64,000 nucleotides of DNA from Rhizoctonia solani (GCF_016906535.1 NC_057376.1:1922001-1986000); one strand, 5' to 3'; positions 37,082 through 50,643 are shown, counted from the first letter of the stretch. Notes: generated from the sequence alone by a model not told the origin. A program made the numbers and translations.

Positions 37082-40000
37082 GGCAGACAGGGGGGTGAGA
37101 GTGGCAGTAAGAACGTGTTGCTCGTGTGCTATATAACTTGCTGTGCGTAGAGGGCCTAGGCGGGATCTACGGAAGAGATGTGCTGGGACAACAACTCCCT
37201 CTCTCCCATCTTTAAGGACCTGACGGCGCCACTCTCTCGTTGCTTCCGAGCTTCTGGGTCCTGTGCTCCTATCGCCCTGTGCTTCCTCCCTTTGGGCCGA
37301 TCCTGCCTATTTCGGACAACACGATTCTCTCCTGTCTTGTCACTCGGTCACGCTGCTTCCCCCACACCCTGTCTCGCCCATTCGCCAACAATAATGTACT
37401 ATACTCGGCGACCCTACCTCTCCCCCGTGCAAACACAGCCCGCTCCCCATGCTCAGCGAGTCAGCATTCGCTGCCGAGCATATTCTCGTATGACCTCATA
37501 ATGGTTCGACCGGATAACCTATGAGTTATCACCGGCTCCGCACCTCATCATATGCATACTTCCCTTCCCCCCGCCCCACTCCCAGTACGAGAGCCAAGCT
37601 CGCCCCCTATGGAACCCCCTCCCGCCGGGATCCCTGCCACAAATTTGACACTCACCTGCGTGGAGTCATTTACATGGATCGACCGAACCTACTAGCTGTC
37701 TTGCGATCATGTTTACCCGGTCCGCAGAACTGGCAGTGCCATACTGCACGATACAATACGTACATCTAAAGCTATTTTCAGCTCGATGCGGAAGTCTCCG
37801 TCGGCATATCGTAAATTATGTGATCACGTCACATTGGGTGACACCACACTCTGGCGCATACGGTCACTTTTCTTTTTGTCGTCTTGAACGTCGTTCGCAC
37901 GGTTTGGGAGATCCTGCTTTTATCAGAGTACAACAGAGGACGACAACCCGACCGGCGTATCCATACGCGGTGTCTATGACAACCGACCATCCATCTATTG
38001 AACAAGGACCCATCGGATTGCAAGCCTCGGAAACCATCAGGAATTTGCAATAATATTCCTTGGACTACTATGTTACACCTCTCCGAAGCTGTTCGTATGC
38101 GTCTAGAGGGCTGAGATAATAGGCCTATTATCTAGCTATCACAGCATATTGACAGCCTTGTTTTGTGGCTAGGTACGTAGCCGGCACACGCACCTTTCTT
38201 TTCCATGACAAAGGCCCACGAGTAAGATGATGTGATGGACACGCGTGCTGAAGGAACACGATAAACACACTCCATCTATTCCTCGCTTTTCACAGCCACC
38301 ACCGCCGCATTCTAGAGCACTTAAGCTATTCGCCAACACGTGCATACACCCCTTGCTCAACAATAAACATGACCTCCTCGCAGTGCATCATAGGAGGCTC
38401 ACGTGACCGTTCCCGCGCACGTCACAATCACATGATCAAATGTCACCTTCTCACAAAATTTGTTGGGGTCAACTTCTCGTTGTGAGGCGCACCGCAAACA
38501 AACCGTCGGGTTCCAGGATCGGGTAAACAAGACCCTGTTGCACTCTAGACATTTCATCTAGTCGAGACAGATTTGGGGTACTCGAATGTGCGCACAGCTT
38601 GTGTGAGGCCTTTCACATTTTGTTTTTGTTTAATTACACAATTGTGCGATCCAGACAGTTGAATCGGTATCTTGTCCCTGGTCCATCGTTGCTCCACGAG
38701 GCCGAGAACGAGGGTCGGCCGCTCACTAGGTGGAGTCGACCGCACGCCTCGAGGTCGAGAGCTCGAGCCCGGCGGGCGGCGGCGGCGCGGGGTAAAAATG
38801 AACGTCCCCCCCCGTTCCTTCGAGCCTATTGTTGGCAATAGGTGGTGCGATTCCCATGCCCTGTTTCGTTCCCCGATACAATGAAACAAATGAAATGGCG
38901 TGTTTGTCTAGACTTGGCTGGGGGCCGCGGTAAGTCCCCCGTGCGCCGGCAATGCGCAATCCCGCCGCCTTCCCTCCTTCCTTCCTTCCCTGCCGCCGTG
39001 ACCGACCGGGCAATTGGAAAATGTTTGATTTGGGGGAGGGGGAGGGGTATGGTGCATATACACATAGGGGTCGTATCCAGCCTGATACGGACGTTGCCCA
39101 TCCGCCTCGAACCACTTGAGCTCCTCGCAAATCCCTCGACACGCATCGCAATTCATTTGAGCAACTGAGTCGACAACGGGGTATCCAATCATATCACGCC
39201 AAAGCGGCAGCTCCAAGTCTTTTTACAGAACTGGGGCAGTTGCGTGGGACATGGATATGTATATCTATATCTATATGCACGGCGCATACCTCTACCCTAT
39301 TCGTTCGGAGGAATGCGCCCCCGAATAGGCGAACAGGCGGGGCTCACCCCACCGAGTATAGCATGACAATGGCCTTGTTCTCAAGACAGGAACAAAACAG
39401 CTTTCCGAACTCGGTTACCGCAGTCCTTCTCGGTCGTGGATGCGTCGCCGTGGTCGTGCTGTGCCCCGAATGCATATCCACGACAACCAGGGACACGCTC
39501 TACGTGTGTGTGTGACATCAGTCACAACGAGTGTCGGGTGGAGCGCGAGCTTCTGATCCCTGACACCCCCCTATCCGACTTGGCTTGACTTGATAAATCT
39601 CGCGTTCGGTGTGAAGAGTCTGATAGCGATTCTGATCTATTCTATTTGGAGTTCAAATTGTTGATAGTGGCTGGAATATATATGCATTTAGAGTTGCTCG
39701 GGTTTCACTACTATCTTGGTTGCCATGGAACGCATACAGTCGGCACCGCATGACTCGGCCGGTGGCTGAATGCTTCTATGTGGACTATGATATCATATGT
39801 GTATATTATTCAGACGATGGCGCTAATCATCCTCTCACCCAAACCCAACGTGAGACACACTTCGGCCAGCGATACACAGCCGGGCGTCTGATGTATTTCC
39901 TGCTGCGTCGTTTGTATGTATGCGAATCACGAGACCCAAGCTCAAGGGGTGCCTATCGAACTTCCTTTTTGAGACTTTCAGTGCGCGAATGAGCCAAGCT

Positions 40001-43000
40001 GTGCACAATCTCGACCATTCCGGAAATAACACCCTTATTTCTCCGCTACGACTCCCGAATAGGCTTTGGGCTCCAGTGCCTCGAGGACGATTTCACGGCG
40101 GTACTTGGAGTACCGAATGATACGGGCAACGTTTAAGGTCGGTGCTGTTTTAGAATTGAATGCAAGTTTCTGATTGCTACTAGACGACTATGATTGTTGC
40201 GTTTTTCCTGTGTTGATCGTCCTGTAGAGGTATACGGCTTTACGGCTCGGCACAAAATGATGTGTCCCAGCCGAGCTCAGCGCAACGAGCAGCGATCGGC
40301 GCTAAAAGAACAAGGATTAGGAGCTAGCGTTGGCCTTGGTGCCTGGAGAAATAGCGTAAATGGGCAATGAGCTCTGCGGGCGCAGTGTTGGATCGGGCCG
40401 CGAGTATGATAGGCGTGATCGGCCTACCACCAGGATGGCCACTGCGGATCACACCACGTTTATATTTGGCCAGAGCATTCATGCGCAATGTTTTCCAAAA
40501 TTGGAAGTCAGGACATAGCATAAACACTTGAAATACAACATCATGTGAATCAACGCGAAATTAAATGAATTTGTTAATGGGATATTATGGGTACCCGTAC
40601 AGTACGCTCCGATGGGCAAAATGGGCGGCGCACATCTAGCAGTACCCTCGAATAAAATGGGCCCGCCTGCTCGGCAAGTAGACATCTTGGCAATCAGCCC
40701 TTCTAAAAGACGAGCAGCATGCGTGTATTTTTTACCGGAATCTAATTAAATATAGGAATAAATTCGAAAACGACCTCTTTGCCGCTCTAAGCGGTGAGAA
40801 TATTGCAGAGTGACACGAGGTTTATTACAAATCACCGCACGTTAAGCCATGTCAGCCTACTCGCGATCTTCTGGTAGCCTCAGCGCAGCAATCCTTTGAG
40901 CTAATGGGCTGTCGAGAATAGCCGAGCATCGAGTTCTCTTCAGCTGACACGTATAACATCCAACTCAGCCCAACTCGATCCGAAAGCGCAGCGTGAGGTG
41001 TGACCGGCTTCTGTGAAATGAGCCAGACAACCTTGGCCTGAACAGAGCCCCTCGATTGCGTGGGAAGAGTGTCTGAGGCTCAGCAGCTATCACAGGCACA
41101 AAACTATACATGGAGTTGCCTTTGCTGGCGAGTCTAGGCACAAGACCGAAGCTATCCTATTTAGAAAAGATTGAGCTCGACTAGGCGCAGGAAGAACTCC
41201 CGAAAAACGAACTACAAGTTTCAGGATGCTCCAAGCTCGCCTGGGGATCGCAGTTCGAGGCTTGATGAAAACAGCCACAAGAGAAGAATACCAGGAGTAT
41301 TGGTGCCAAGGGGGTGGTATTAGTATATGCATAGGGGTTGGTTCGAATGATTGATACGCATGTATGCGTTGTGACATGTTTGAATTCTTCCGAGGCATCC
41401 GCGCATCTCACGGAACATCTCGCAACGTGTTCGGTCTACCTGGGATGGAATTCGTATAGGCGCGAGATAAGCCTGGATATAAATGGATTTATTATATTTG
41501 TGAACAGTTCGCATGACATCAGAGCTGCTTATACCCCCAGTCAGGGTCAGTTGGCGGGGTTTGTGTACAGTTTGCAAATCGGAGATGAATGAGCCCGGTT
41601 CTACGAAAGATAAGTACGTTATGAGAGTGCCCGATTGTGACAGTAAGTTTGTGACATACTGTACGTTGACCTCAGAATTACACTTGATCTTTGAGAACAT
41701 TAACTTGCGTAAGTCTCAGAAACCTTACTTGGTGGCGAAAGCCACAATGCGAATCACTTTAAAAGACCCTAAACGTCACTAATACGCTAACCTCAAAGAG
41801 GGTCCCGGCTGCGAAGATGGCCGGATAGAATAGGGAAGGGGCTGCTAGTAAGCATAAGTGAGGTGGAATAGGAGTGGATTTACCTGAACGTGTGGTGCTG
41901 ATCCAGTAGAGCCGGTGATGGGAAGGGCCTATACACAGGTTAGCACATCAGGTTTATCAAAGAAAGCCACTAAAGCCGGCGCTTGTTTATTTTCCTCGCG
42001 CATTCAACACGAGGTGGGTGGGTAACGAAACCTCGTGTCTGGGGGGCAGGGTCACTCCCTGTTGACTCACCTAGTAGTAATACATCGAGTGGATATCGTA
42101 TTACGTCGCGTTAAGAGCAATTACACGTTTAAATCGGGCAATCCCGAGTCTCGATGGTTTCAACATGAACGCGATTATCGTTCGACGGATTTAATGCGGA
42201 ATACTGATCTACAAAACGACAGGAACCGAGGGTCGAAATCAAACTGAGAGATATTCAAGGGTGTGATGTTGTTGGCGTCATACCCAAGGCACTCAGGCTG
42301 TACGCACCAGGTCCAGACTTTGACTCCAAGGAGGGCTCCACAAGAATGACGACCTTTTTTCTATATACTTTCTTCTGTAAAGCAACTTGCATGATTTATT
42401 GCCAATATCGTGCAAGCAACAGGTGACACTCCATTGTGGTGACTATGCGTCACTACTGTTACGTCTGGCATGATTGTTCAAGCGTTGATGTCCAAAGTAA
42501 TGGTGGTTTTCAAGTCGTGTGGGGTGTGCACGGAATACATGAAAACATTTGTGGACCAAATCAAAGGACGAAACTGTGGGAAATAAATAATTCAAGAATA
42601 AATTAAATAAAGACACAGCAAGCGAGAGTCGAGGCCGGCCGGGCCGGTGTGTCAATTATAGATGTCAATTCCCAGTCTCCAGTCATCTAGTTGCATACGA
42701 GCTGCGGCAAGTGCGGCCGTCAAAAAGCCGGTGGACAGGCGAATAGTTTGGTATGCGTTGACATGGAGCCTGCAGGTTTGAGATCATCATCTAGATCAAA
42801 GCGTCCGGCTTGGTGTCATTCCATGCGACTGAGGCATGTTCGCCTCCACAGTTTTTAGGCAGACGTAGATCGGGCAGATTTGTCCAGAGTGATCGTCGGC
42901 CAACAGGATGTGCATCACTCGCATGGTCGTCAAGCTTGAGAGAAACAATGTCATCTGAGATCGACGGGCAGATAAGCTAATCACCAAATATATCACGTGA

Positions 43001-43212
43001 TCATCCATCTTTGTTTCATCCACAACCGCGTTGCGTTGCGTGGCGCGTCGTCTCTGCCGTTCAAACCTGTTCTGCCCCTGGATCAGTTGCGATGCCTTAC
43101 GGTTAGACTTTAAACAACAAACAGCTAATAATTTTCAACTAACGCGTCCTAGTCATTTGGTATAGTATCGTAGTCGCGTTTTATTATTCGTAAATAACCT
43201 GCTCCCTCCCAG
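37082..43212. other. 6.1 kb without a recognisable gene
   Basis: Overlapping open frames at 38599-39216 in several phases are due to high GC there, and no frame has a family signature. A C/T-rich stretch lies at about 38970-38995. Frames at 37178-37501 (+), 41320-41700 (-) and 42035-42247 (+) have nothing recognisable. The 5' end of the Mgs1 gene may begin in the last 150 bp. Confidence 0.5.
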
Positions 43213-45269
43213 TGTCGAATGCTCAGCGAGTGTCGCAGAAGATTTGATTGATAAACACGTGAGATCAGGTTGCAAGACCGGGGTAGATACCAAACCCAAT
43301 ACTCCGAAATCCAAACCCGCTCCGTCCCAAGCCAAACCCAGCGCGCACAAAGAGAACTCTAGTTCGCTCGCACCCATATTCAAATCCAAACGAACAGCTT
43401 CTTCACCACCTCCTCCTCAAACGGATGGACCCGAACGCGACAATGAGCCCCCGACTCCTACGCCAAAGCGGGCCAAGACTTCGAAGCAGCATTTGACAGA
43501 CGCGGCGCCGCTCGCGGAAAGAATGAGACCAAAATCGTTGGATGAGTTGGTCGGGCAGGAACATCTCGTCGGGAAGGGAAGTTTGTTGCGGGGTTTGATG
43601 GAGTCTGGAACAACGGGGAGCATGATACTTGTAAGTGTGTGCTCAGAACCCATGTTTGTTATTGAATTTGACCTTGAGCAAAAAGTGGGGTCCTCCTGGT
43701 AGTGGAAAGACGACTATTGCGCGAATGCTTGCGTCCCATACGGATGCGACGTTTACTGAGCTATCGGCTACGTCTTCTGGTACAGCCGATGTCAGAGCCA
43801 TTTTCGAGGCGGCCAAAGCAGGGTTGAAATTATCCGGGCGAAGAACAATGTTGTTCATGGATGAGATTCAACGGTTCAACAAGGCTCAGCAGGATATATT
43901 CTTGCCTTATGTGGAAAATGGGTGGATCCAGTTGGTAGGAGCTACAACGGAGAACCCAAGTTTCAAGTTGAACGGTGCTTTACTGAGCCGATGTCGGTGA
44001 GTAGCACGAATCCTTCCAGTAACTAGTCTGACGCACATGACACAGAGTATTCGTACTCGAAAAACTAACAGACGAACAAATCGAAACTATCCTAAAGCAA
44101 GCACTTTACCGGCTAGAGCCTACAATACCACATGCAACATTACCCCAAATCCCAAATTCTCCCCCAAGCTCATCCAACTCTACAGCCGCGTCTCCAGACC
44201 CAAATGAAACCTCCACCATCACATGGCCTTCCCACCCCCAGGCGACACCCAGAATCTTGGCCTCGATCTCGTCTCTCGCAGCGGGGGACGCGCGAACAGC
44301 ACTAAGCCTGCTCGAACTGGTCCTCAGCGCCCCTCTGACCATCGACGAAGAGAAGCTGTTGGAAAGCCTCAGGCGGAGTGTGTCGTCCAGGTACGACAGG
44401 TCCGGAGACGATCGGTACGATATGATCAGCGCGTTGCATAAGAGTATTAGAGGGAGCGACGGGAGCGCGGCGATGTACTGGCTCGCGAGGTGTGTTTGGG
44501 ATTTCGGTTGCGCATATATACAATACACTAATGCGTTGATTAGGATGTTGACGGCTGGGGAAGACCCGTTGTATATCGCGCGGAGGTTGATTGTGGTCGC
44601 GAGCGAAGATGTAGGGTTGGCCGACAACTCGGCGTTGCCCTTGGTACGTTCCCCCATCCACTCGCCGGGTTCACTACCTGATAAATAAACGCATAGGCAA
44701 TCGCAACCTACTCGGCATGTCAGACCATCGGTATGCCCGAGTGTAGAATCAACCTCGCACACTGCGTCGCGTTTTTAGCCGAAGCACCCAAGTCGACTCG
44801 GAGTTACGAAGCGTACAAAAAGGTAGTGCATACATCTTGACCTTGTCCTTTTAAATGTTTACATTTGGTGTATAGGCGGAAGAGGCGGCGCAGGATTCTA
44901 CGATACCTGTTCCGATGAACATTCGCAATGCGCCAACGGGTCTGATGAAAGAGCTCGGGTACGGAGAAGGGTACTTGTACAACCCAGCATTTGCGTATGT
45001 ATTCTCTCCCCATTCTTTGTATCTACCTGGTTTTTTTAAACTTGCGTCTCAAGGCATCCTGTGCACAACGAATTCCTCCCGATCGAGTTTCAAGGCCGTG
45101 TGTTCCTCCCCCAGCGGGAGATACGAGCGAGAAGATATGGGACGAGCGACTGTTGATGAAGTGGGAGATGAGGGGGAATGGAGGAAAAGAGTGGGAGGGG
45201 CGCAAGCTCCAGAGTCGAGAGGGCAAGCCCAGCGAGCAAGCCGAGATGAAATACGAGTGGTCTTGTTAG
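43213..45269 (+). CDS. MGS1: AAA+ ATPase, Mgs1/WRNIP1 family
   Basis: Replication-fork maintenance ATPase that binds ubiquitin and acts with PCNA and polymerase delta in the nucleus. An N-terminal [15 protein letters not shown] looks like the second half of a UBZ4 zinc finger (first Cys pair split by an upstream intron). After a Pro/Ser linker come [18 protein letters not shown], Walker [14 protein letters not shown] (43686-43725), Walker [16 protein letters not shown] (43853-43895), sensor 1 [10 protein letters not shown] and SRCR. The C-terminal region has [55 protein letters not shown], and finally [10 protein letters not shown]. Introns include 43631-43685 and 43997-44045. The current frame stops at 45156, but the next frame continues with [13 protein letters not shown] to a stop at 45269, suggesting one base missing in the C run near 45111. 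The true start is upstream of 43244. Confidence 0.88.
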
Positions 45270-45387
45270 ATTCCAAGCAAGTTGTCACGAGTCGATCTGC
45301 TTTCGTTTTGTGCTTTTCTTGTTGTTATAGACACGCTATTAATGATCAATTGACAAGCAGTGGCGACTGGATTTACGCATACACGCA

Positions 45388-46883
45388 TCACTTTTTCTTT
45401 CCCTTGGACAACCCAATCTCCGCCACCCGTCTTCGCATCCCATTTTCCGCCTCGATCGCATCCTCCAATTTCTTCAGCCTGGCCTCAGCCTCTCCGCTCC
45501 TCTCGTCCTCTTGACCCTGACCAGGCTCGAGTCCCCTTTTCCAGCCTTTTTCTCTCCTGAGCTGAGTGACATATCCACCCGGACTGCGCCCACGAATCGC
45601 TTGATCCATCTTGCGTTCTTTCGCATCCATGCCTTGGAGAATATGAGGCGGAGCAGCACCCGCGCGGGGGTTCACGTCCACGCGCCTCATCACACGCGCA
45701 TACAAGATATCACGATGGGGATGAACCGGGTCTCTAAGCCCGCGCAACCGCCTCGACGCACGCGACATGCCCATCTTGCGCACGGCGACCCTTTTCCACC
45801 TAGTAACCCACTCTCCGCGCGCGAGCTTTTCGTTTAGCTCCGTCTTTCGTTGGATCCGCCGTGTGCGGGCTTGTTTGACTTGGGCGACAATGTGCGGTGG
45901 GTAGATGTGTAGTGCTCGACGCTTGTCCTGTGTGTATGCTTCTTGAATGAGGGCTATGCGTTTTGATATAGGCAGGACTAGCACATCTCATCAGATCATG
46001 CGCAAGAAAAAGCAAAGGAGGGGGGGGGACATACACCATTCATTCGTCTGCCATATTCCCTGATCCTGACTCATATACCCCCAGTCGATCAACCTCGCTT
46101 CGAATTCACGTTCTCGAGCAATATCGAGTTTCCACTCCATCAACCTGCGTTGTTCTTCGAGACGACGGGCACGGGCAAGACGGCGTCGGCGAATCATCAT
46201 GCTCAGATGGATCGGCTGGCGAGCCATTCGCGGAACGAGCTTGTGGAAGAGGGTAGGACGCATGAATCCGCCTGTGAGAATGGGTCTATTGCGGAGTTGG
46301 TATATCCATTCCTATCACCGTGTCAGCTCTGATGAAATGATAATAATAACAAGATGGAGATACAAGTTCGCGCGGTATATGTCTTTCCACTTGACGCGGT
46401 TCTTCATTTCTCCAAACGTGCGTTCGAACCGAGCCAAGACGCGTTGTTTGCGAGTATCGCCTGCTTGGGCTTGGTGCATGTATTCGAGCCACTAAGGGGG
46501 GGACATGTACATGTGAGAAACGGCGTGACAGGAGAAACCGAGGGGAAACGTGACTTGCTCGGTGTCCCATAGCGAGTGCATGGCGTGTCTCTAGAGGACT
46601 GGTGAGATGATGGTTACGCTGGAACAGACCCCGGATGCGCCATTGTGTCTAGTCGTGGGTGAATCAGGTGACGACTTGGTATGGGACTGCTGACCCAACA
46701 ACTCACATTCTCGCCCGGTGCAGCACGCAAGAGACCCCGATATAGTGTCCAGAGAGTAGGGACCCGGTGAGCAGCCAGTTCCCAGAAAGGAACTTTGGGA
46801 CTTGTATTGCGGAGACCGGACAGGCTCTGGGCGATGGATGCGCGCAGGGCAAGCGACGAGGACGAGGGAGAATAGGGGGGCAT
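45388..46883 (-). CDS. LYR-motif (complex 1 LYR-like) protein
   Basis: Probably a mitochondrial protein. From ATG at 46883: a Ser-rich start, then [18 protein letters not shown] (LYR motif), an intron, [51 protein letters not shown], an intron, [20 protein letters not shown], a long basic helical region, an intron and a basic C-terminal half rich in Arg, with [17 protein letters not shown] and [14 protein letters not shown], to the stop at 45388. The LYR plus downstream TSP.ETR arrangement fits the fungal complex-1 LYR family; the long basic C-terminus goes beyond the usual LYR size and might bind RNA or the ribosome. Frame continuity around 46560-46500 is uncertain. Its 3' end faces the 3' end of the MGS1 gene. 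Confidence 0.7.
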
Positions 46884-46966
46884 GATGTAAGCTTTTTTCG
46901 GTAGGCGCCGGTCCGCGGATAGAGTAGTGCGTGGTGTGTGTGTGCAACAAGGCAGCGACGACAGCG
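46884..46966. promoter_or_regulatory. 83-bp divergent promoter (LYR gene / SAC1)
   Basis: The two predicted ATGs point away from each other with only 83 bp between, so both transcripts must start from this interval or inside each other's leader. No TATA box is obvious; GT-rich repeats (GTGGTGTGTGTGTG) at about 46930-46944. Confidence 0.55.
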
Positions 46967-49470
46967 ATGGTTGTTCATTCGTTGTATGACGAGCTTACAC
47001 TGTGAGTAGTAGCTACTAGTACCATGCAATAAGCGCTGACTGGGACCAGGTACGAGACAGAGAGCGAGTATCGTCTCGAGCCGATTGTGCGTACGTCAGA
47101 GACACGAGCGCTGAGTTTGGACCGAGGGACTGGGGACATTGTCTTGCTTGGTATGTGTTCTTCTATCACCCCGATTGCTATAGCCTAACGCACTACAGCT
47201 CCCAATGCACCGCCACCCGAGACCCGATCGACTCGAGCTATCTATGGCGTACTGGGCATTCTCTCGCTCTCGGCATGCGACTATCTCATCCTCATCACCG
47301 CCCGAGAACGGCGCGGTCTCATATTCGGCCACATAGTCTACCGCGCAACCGACTTTGCCATTCTCCCCATTGCCCCTCCTCCGGCCCCCGACCACCCGGC
47401 CGAACGTCATTTGCTGGCGCTTGTCCGCACCCACCTCAAGACCGGCGCGTTCTGGTTCAGCTATGGATGGGATTTGACTACTAGACTGCAGAACCAGCGG
47501 CCCAATGACACTCGTCCGCTCTGGGAACAGGTACATCCAACATGCGTCATCCAGGAACGTATGCTGACGTGGAGTTTATCTAGGCCACCGATCGCTTTTT
47601 CTGGAACAAGTATCTTCATACCCGTTTGATTGACATGTCCCACTCGGATTCTTCCCAGGATGTAAGTCTGCCAACTTGTTTGATTCACATCTCTCACCTT
47701 GATTCACAGTGCAGCGAATATATCCTTCCTGTTCTTTACGGATGTAAGCGCCACGCCACCCCCCTACCACTTCCATATCTGACCCGACTGTCCCAGCATT
47801 CGACATTCGCCCAGCCGCCATCCACTCCAACCCCTTCCTCTTCTGCCTCATCTCCCGCCGCTCCCGCTTCCGCGCCGGAACACGCTACTTTGCCCGCGGC
47901 ATCGACTCCCAAGGAAACGTCGCCAACTTTAACGAAACCGAACAACTCGTGCTCGTCAACCCATCCACATCCCAACCCCCCGACGTCTTTTCCTACGTCC
48001 AAATCCGCGGGTCTGTCCCCCTGTTCTGGACAGAGATCAACACCCTGCGGTACCGCCCCGACCTACAAATCATGAACGTCGGCGCGACCCAACACGCCCT
48101 CCGCGCCCACTTGACCGACTTGAAGTCCACGTACGGGGACACCGTCTTGGTCAACCTGGTCAATCAGGTCGGGTACGAGATGCCAGTCAAGGACGCGTTT
48201 GAACGCGCCATCGAAGAGGTCACCGACGCCCCGACCGGGCTCACTGTCGGTGGACGCGGCAGGGTCGAAGGTATCGGATACGAATATTTCGATTTCCATA
48301 AAGAGTGCAAGGGCATGCGCTGGGATCGGATTAATCTCTTGGTCGAGAGGTTGCAAGATCGCTTGGACGCGCATGGGTGCGCTTGATTTCGTTCATTTTT
48401 GTGCGAGCTGGACTTATTTGTTGTTAGATGGTTCCACGTCTCGAGTTCGTCTCCTAACCCCGTCCGAACCCAGCGAGGCACCGTGCGGACAAACTGCATG
48501 GACTGTCTGGACCGTACCAATGTCGTTCAGAGCACGATCGCCAAGGGCGTTTTGGAGAAACAGCTGCGCTCGGTGGGGATCTTGGAAGAAGGAGAAGAGA
48601 TACAAGACACAGAGTTTATGCCTATTTTTAGAAATGGTGGGTAGTTGCGCTTGGTCTACGGTCGTTGCTAATGCGGATAATATGGGCAGTCTGGGCCGAC
48701 CATGCCGACTATGTCTCAAACGCATACAGCGGCTCTGGTGCACTCAAGGCTGATTTTACCCGTACCGGCGTGAGGACCAAGGGCGGTGCCGCTCGGGACG
48801 GGATGAACTCGGTCATGCGGTACCTGAAGAACAACTATTTCGACGGACCAAGACAGGTAGCGTTTCTTTTTCTTGTCCTGGATGATCCTCGACTAAATTG
48901 AGGGATAGGACGCATTCGATTTGATGACGGGTTCATGGGTCGCACGCCGAACACCTTTATTGAGCGCCGCGTTGTTAATCGACAAGAGACCGCTGCTTAT
49001 TCGTTCTGTGCGTTTTTTTCTTTTGGTCACTTTTAAATATGTGCTTACTAGACTCGGACAGATGCCCCACGTAGCGGGCTTTTCGATCTTTATGATTCTC
49101 GCCGGTCTCACACTCCCGCGTACATCAGGTACGTTTCCCAATTCGACTCGAATGGACATAAACTAAACAACCTGCCATGATAGAATACTCGCTCGTATAC
49201 TACCACCTCATCTGGTTCACATTCCTCATCCTCTCCATCCTTTTCATCCAGGCACACGGCACAGCCTACGTCGCGTGGCCCCGTCTGAACGCATCGGCCG
49301 TGCGCGACGTGCTCGAGTACGACGGACCCGGGTACCGTTCCAAGCAACACGGTCGCGGGACGGACAAGAAGCGCGGGGGAGTCAAGATGGGTCATGTAGG
49401 GAGCGACAAGGGGAGCGTGGGGAGGATGGAAGAGGTCGAGATGGGCGAGCGTAAAAAGCGGGTCGAGTAG
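46967..49470 (+). CDS. SAC1: Sac1-type phosphoinositide phosphatase, intact
   Basis: Membrane-bound phosphatase that removes phosphate from PtdIns4P (and PtdIns3P) at the ER and Golgi. Start ATG at 46967 ([12 protein letters not shown]), intron 47002-47049, then [11 protein letters not shown], the Sac domain with [50 protein letters not shown] and [11 protein letters not shown], and the catalytic [13 protein letters not shown] (CX5R, about 48490-48530). [17 protein letters not shown] follows. Two C-terminal membrane helices ([14 protein letters not shown] and [15 protein letters not shown]) and a basic, Gly/Arg-rich tail end at 49470. Length (about 650 residues after splicing) fits Sac1. All exons join in frame through short GT-AG introns and every catalytic residue is present. 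Confidence 0.93.
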
Positions 49471-49865
49471 AGTCTCTGTGGTGGAGTTTTAAAAATGGGA
49501 GGAGGGGGGGGGGAGGTATATGCGTACGTGACATACAGTATTTAGATTGTTTGACTGGGGTTGTCGTAATTGGATCTTGTGTATATTTTTCGGATCGTAT
49601 TTGTGTGGTGTGGTGTTTAGAGTCGGTGCTGAGCGGGTTGAACTTGTGGGGAGTAAGATTTGATTACGCCGGGTTCGATGTATTCGCTACCTTGACTCGC
49701 CGGAACTTCTAATTGTTACTAAGATAAGCGATCCTAACTCCGGTATTACTGTTCTGATCCCTTAGGTAACCATTCCACATTCAGCCAGGGCCTCCTACAT
49801 GACAAGACCTCATTTGAACACTTTTATCACCAAAACTACACCCAATTTTTCTGTAAAAGTAGATA
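49471..49865. other. Intergenic, 3' side of SAC1
   Basis: Contains a G-rich run around 49497-49516 and AT-rich sequence; probable 3' UTR. The palindromic element begins at the right edge (TA at 49864-49865). Confidence 0.5.
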
Positions 49866-50530
49866 CAGTATTGGACAAAACCTCTCACAAGATTTTTGAA
49901 ATTTGCTAGTAGTGCCCATATCTCAGTTGTCCTTGTGGCTAGCAATATGTATATACTACTGAATGAGAGCCAGAGGTTGGAGCTGTTTATCGAATGCTCA
50001 AACGTGTAAATTAAACAAGTTGTCGGGGAGATATGGGGGAAACAATGTCATGGTAGGGTGTGAGAGGTTTTGTCCCCAGCAGTTCTTAATCCAAAAACTC
50101 TACCAGTACTTCTCCCCTTTGAGCAGCTGAAACAAGGTAGCTATATATTTACTTAAGAATGTATTTATACTATTTTACTACAGAGTATCAGCTTGAGAGC
50201 TGCTTTGCCCATGGCAGGATAGGAAGGGTTGTGTTTGGGGACTGATTATAAGAGTATGCTCTGACACATGACTGACCACACTTGGGTTGCTACTTAAGCT
50301 ACTCTGTGCAGCTAGATGAAGTCTAGGATAACTGTATGATATAGATTTTAGGACACAGGAACCCTAGTATAGAGTGCTAAAAGCAAGTGAAGGTGCATAT
50401 GCCCAAGGATTGATGCATATATTCAGGTGCTACTACCCACAGGAAAAGGATAACCAGTTTAAAGATTCATATATCAAAGCTACCTAGTATGTGGGAGATA
50501 GGTAAGCTGCTATCAAGGTAGTGAATAGCC
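49866..50530 (+). repeat. Left 665-bp arm of the palindrome
   Basis: Inverted copy of the split right arm. The tip sequence GGACAAAACCTCTCAC (49873-49888 region) recurs inverted inside the arm as GTGAGAGGTTTTGTCC at 50060-50075. Confidence 0.9.
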
Positions 50531-50604
50531 TTGAAAAGGTTTTAGGGCCAAAATATCCATATTCCATACTAAAACTACTTAAAATGCACTTGCAAAAAGA
50601 TTGG

Positions 50605-50643
50605 GGCTACTCACTACCTTGATAGCAGCTTACCTATCTCCCA
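50605..50643 (-). repeat. Right arm of the palindrome, inner piece
   Basis: First 39 bp of the right arm (GGCTACTCACTACCTTG...), which pair with 50492-50530. The chromovirus inserted directly after it; its last five bases TCCCA are the target duplication. Confidence 0.9.

Noticed and set aside
38599..39216. Several overlapping open frames on both strands
   Set aside because: High GC removes stop codons in all phases there; no frame shows protein-family features.
49866..50643. Left flank taken as part of the LTR element
   Set aside because: TCCCA duplications put the element border at 50644, and the flank is the inverted match of DNA beyond the 3' LTR.
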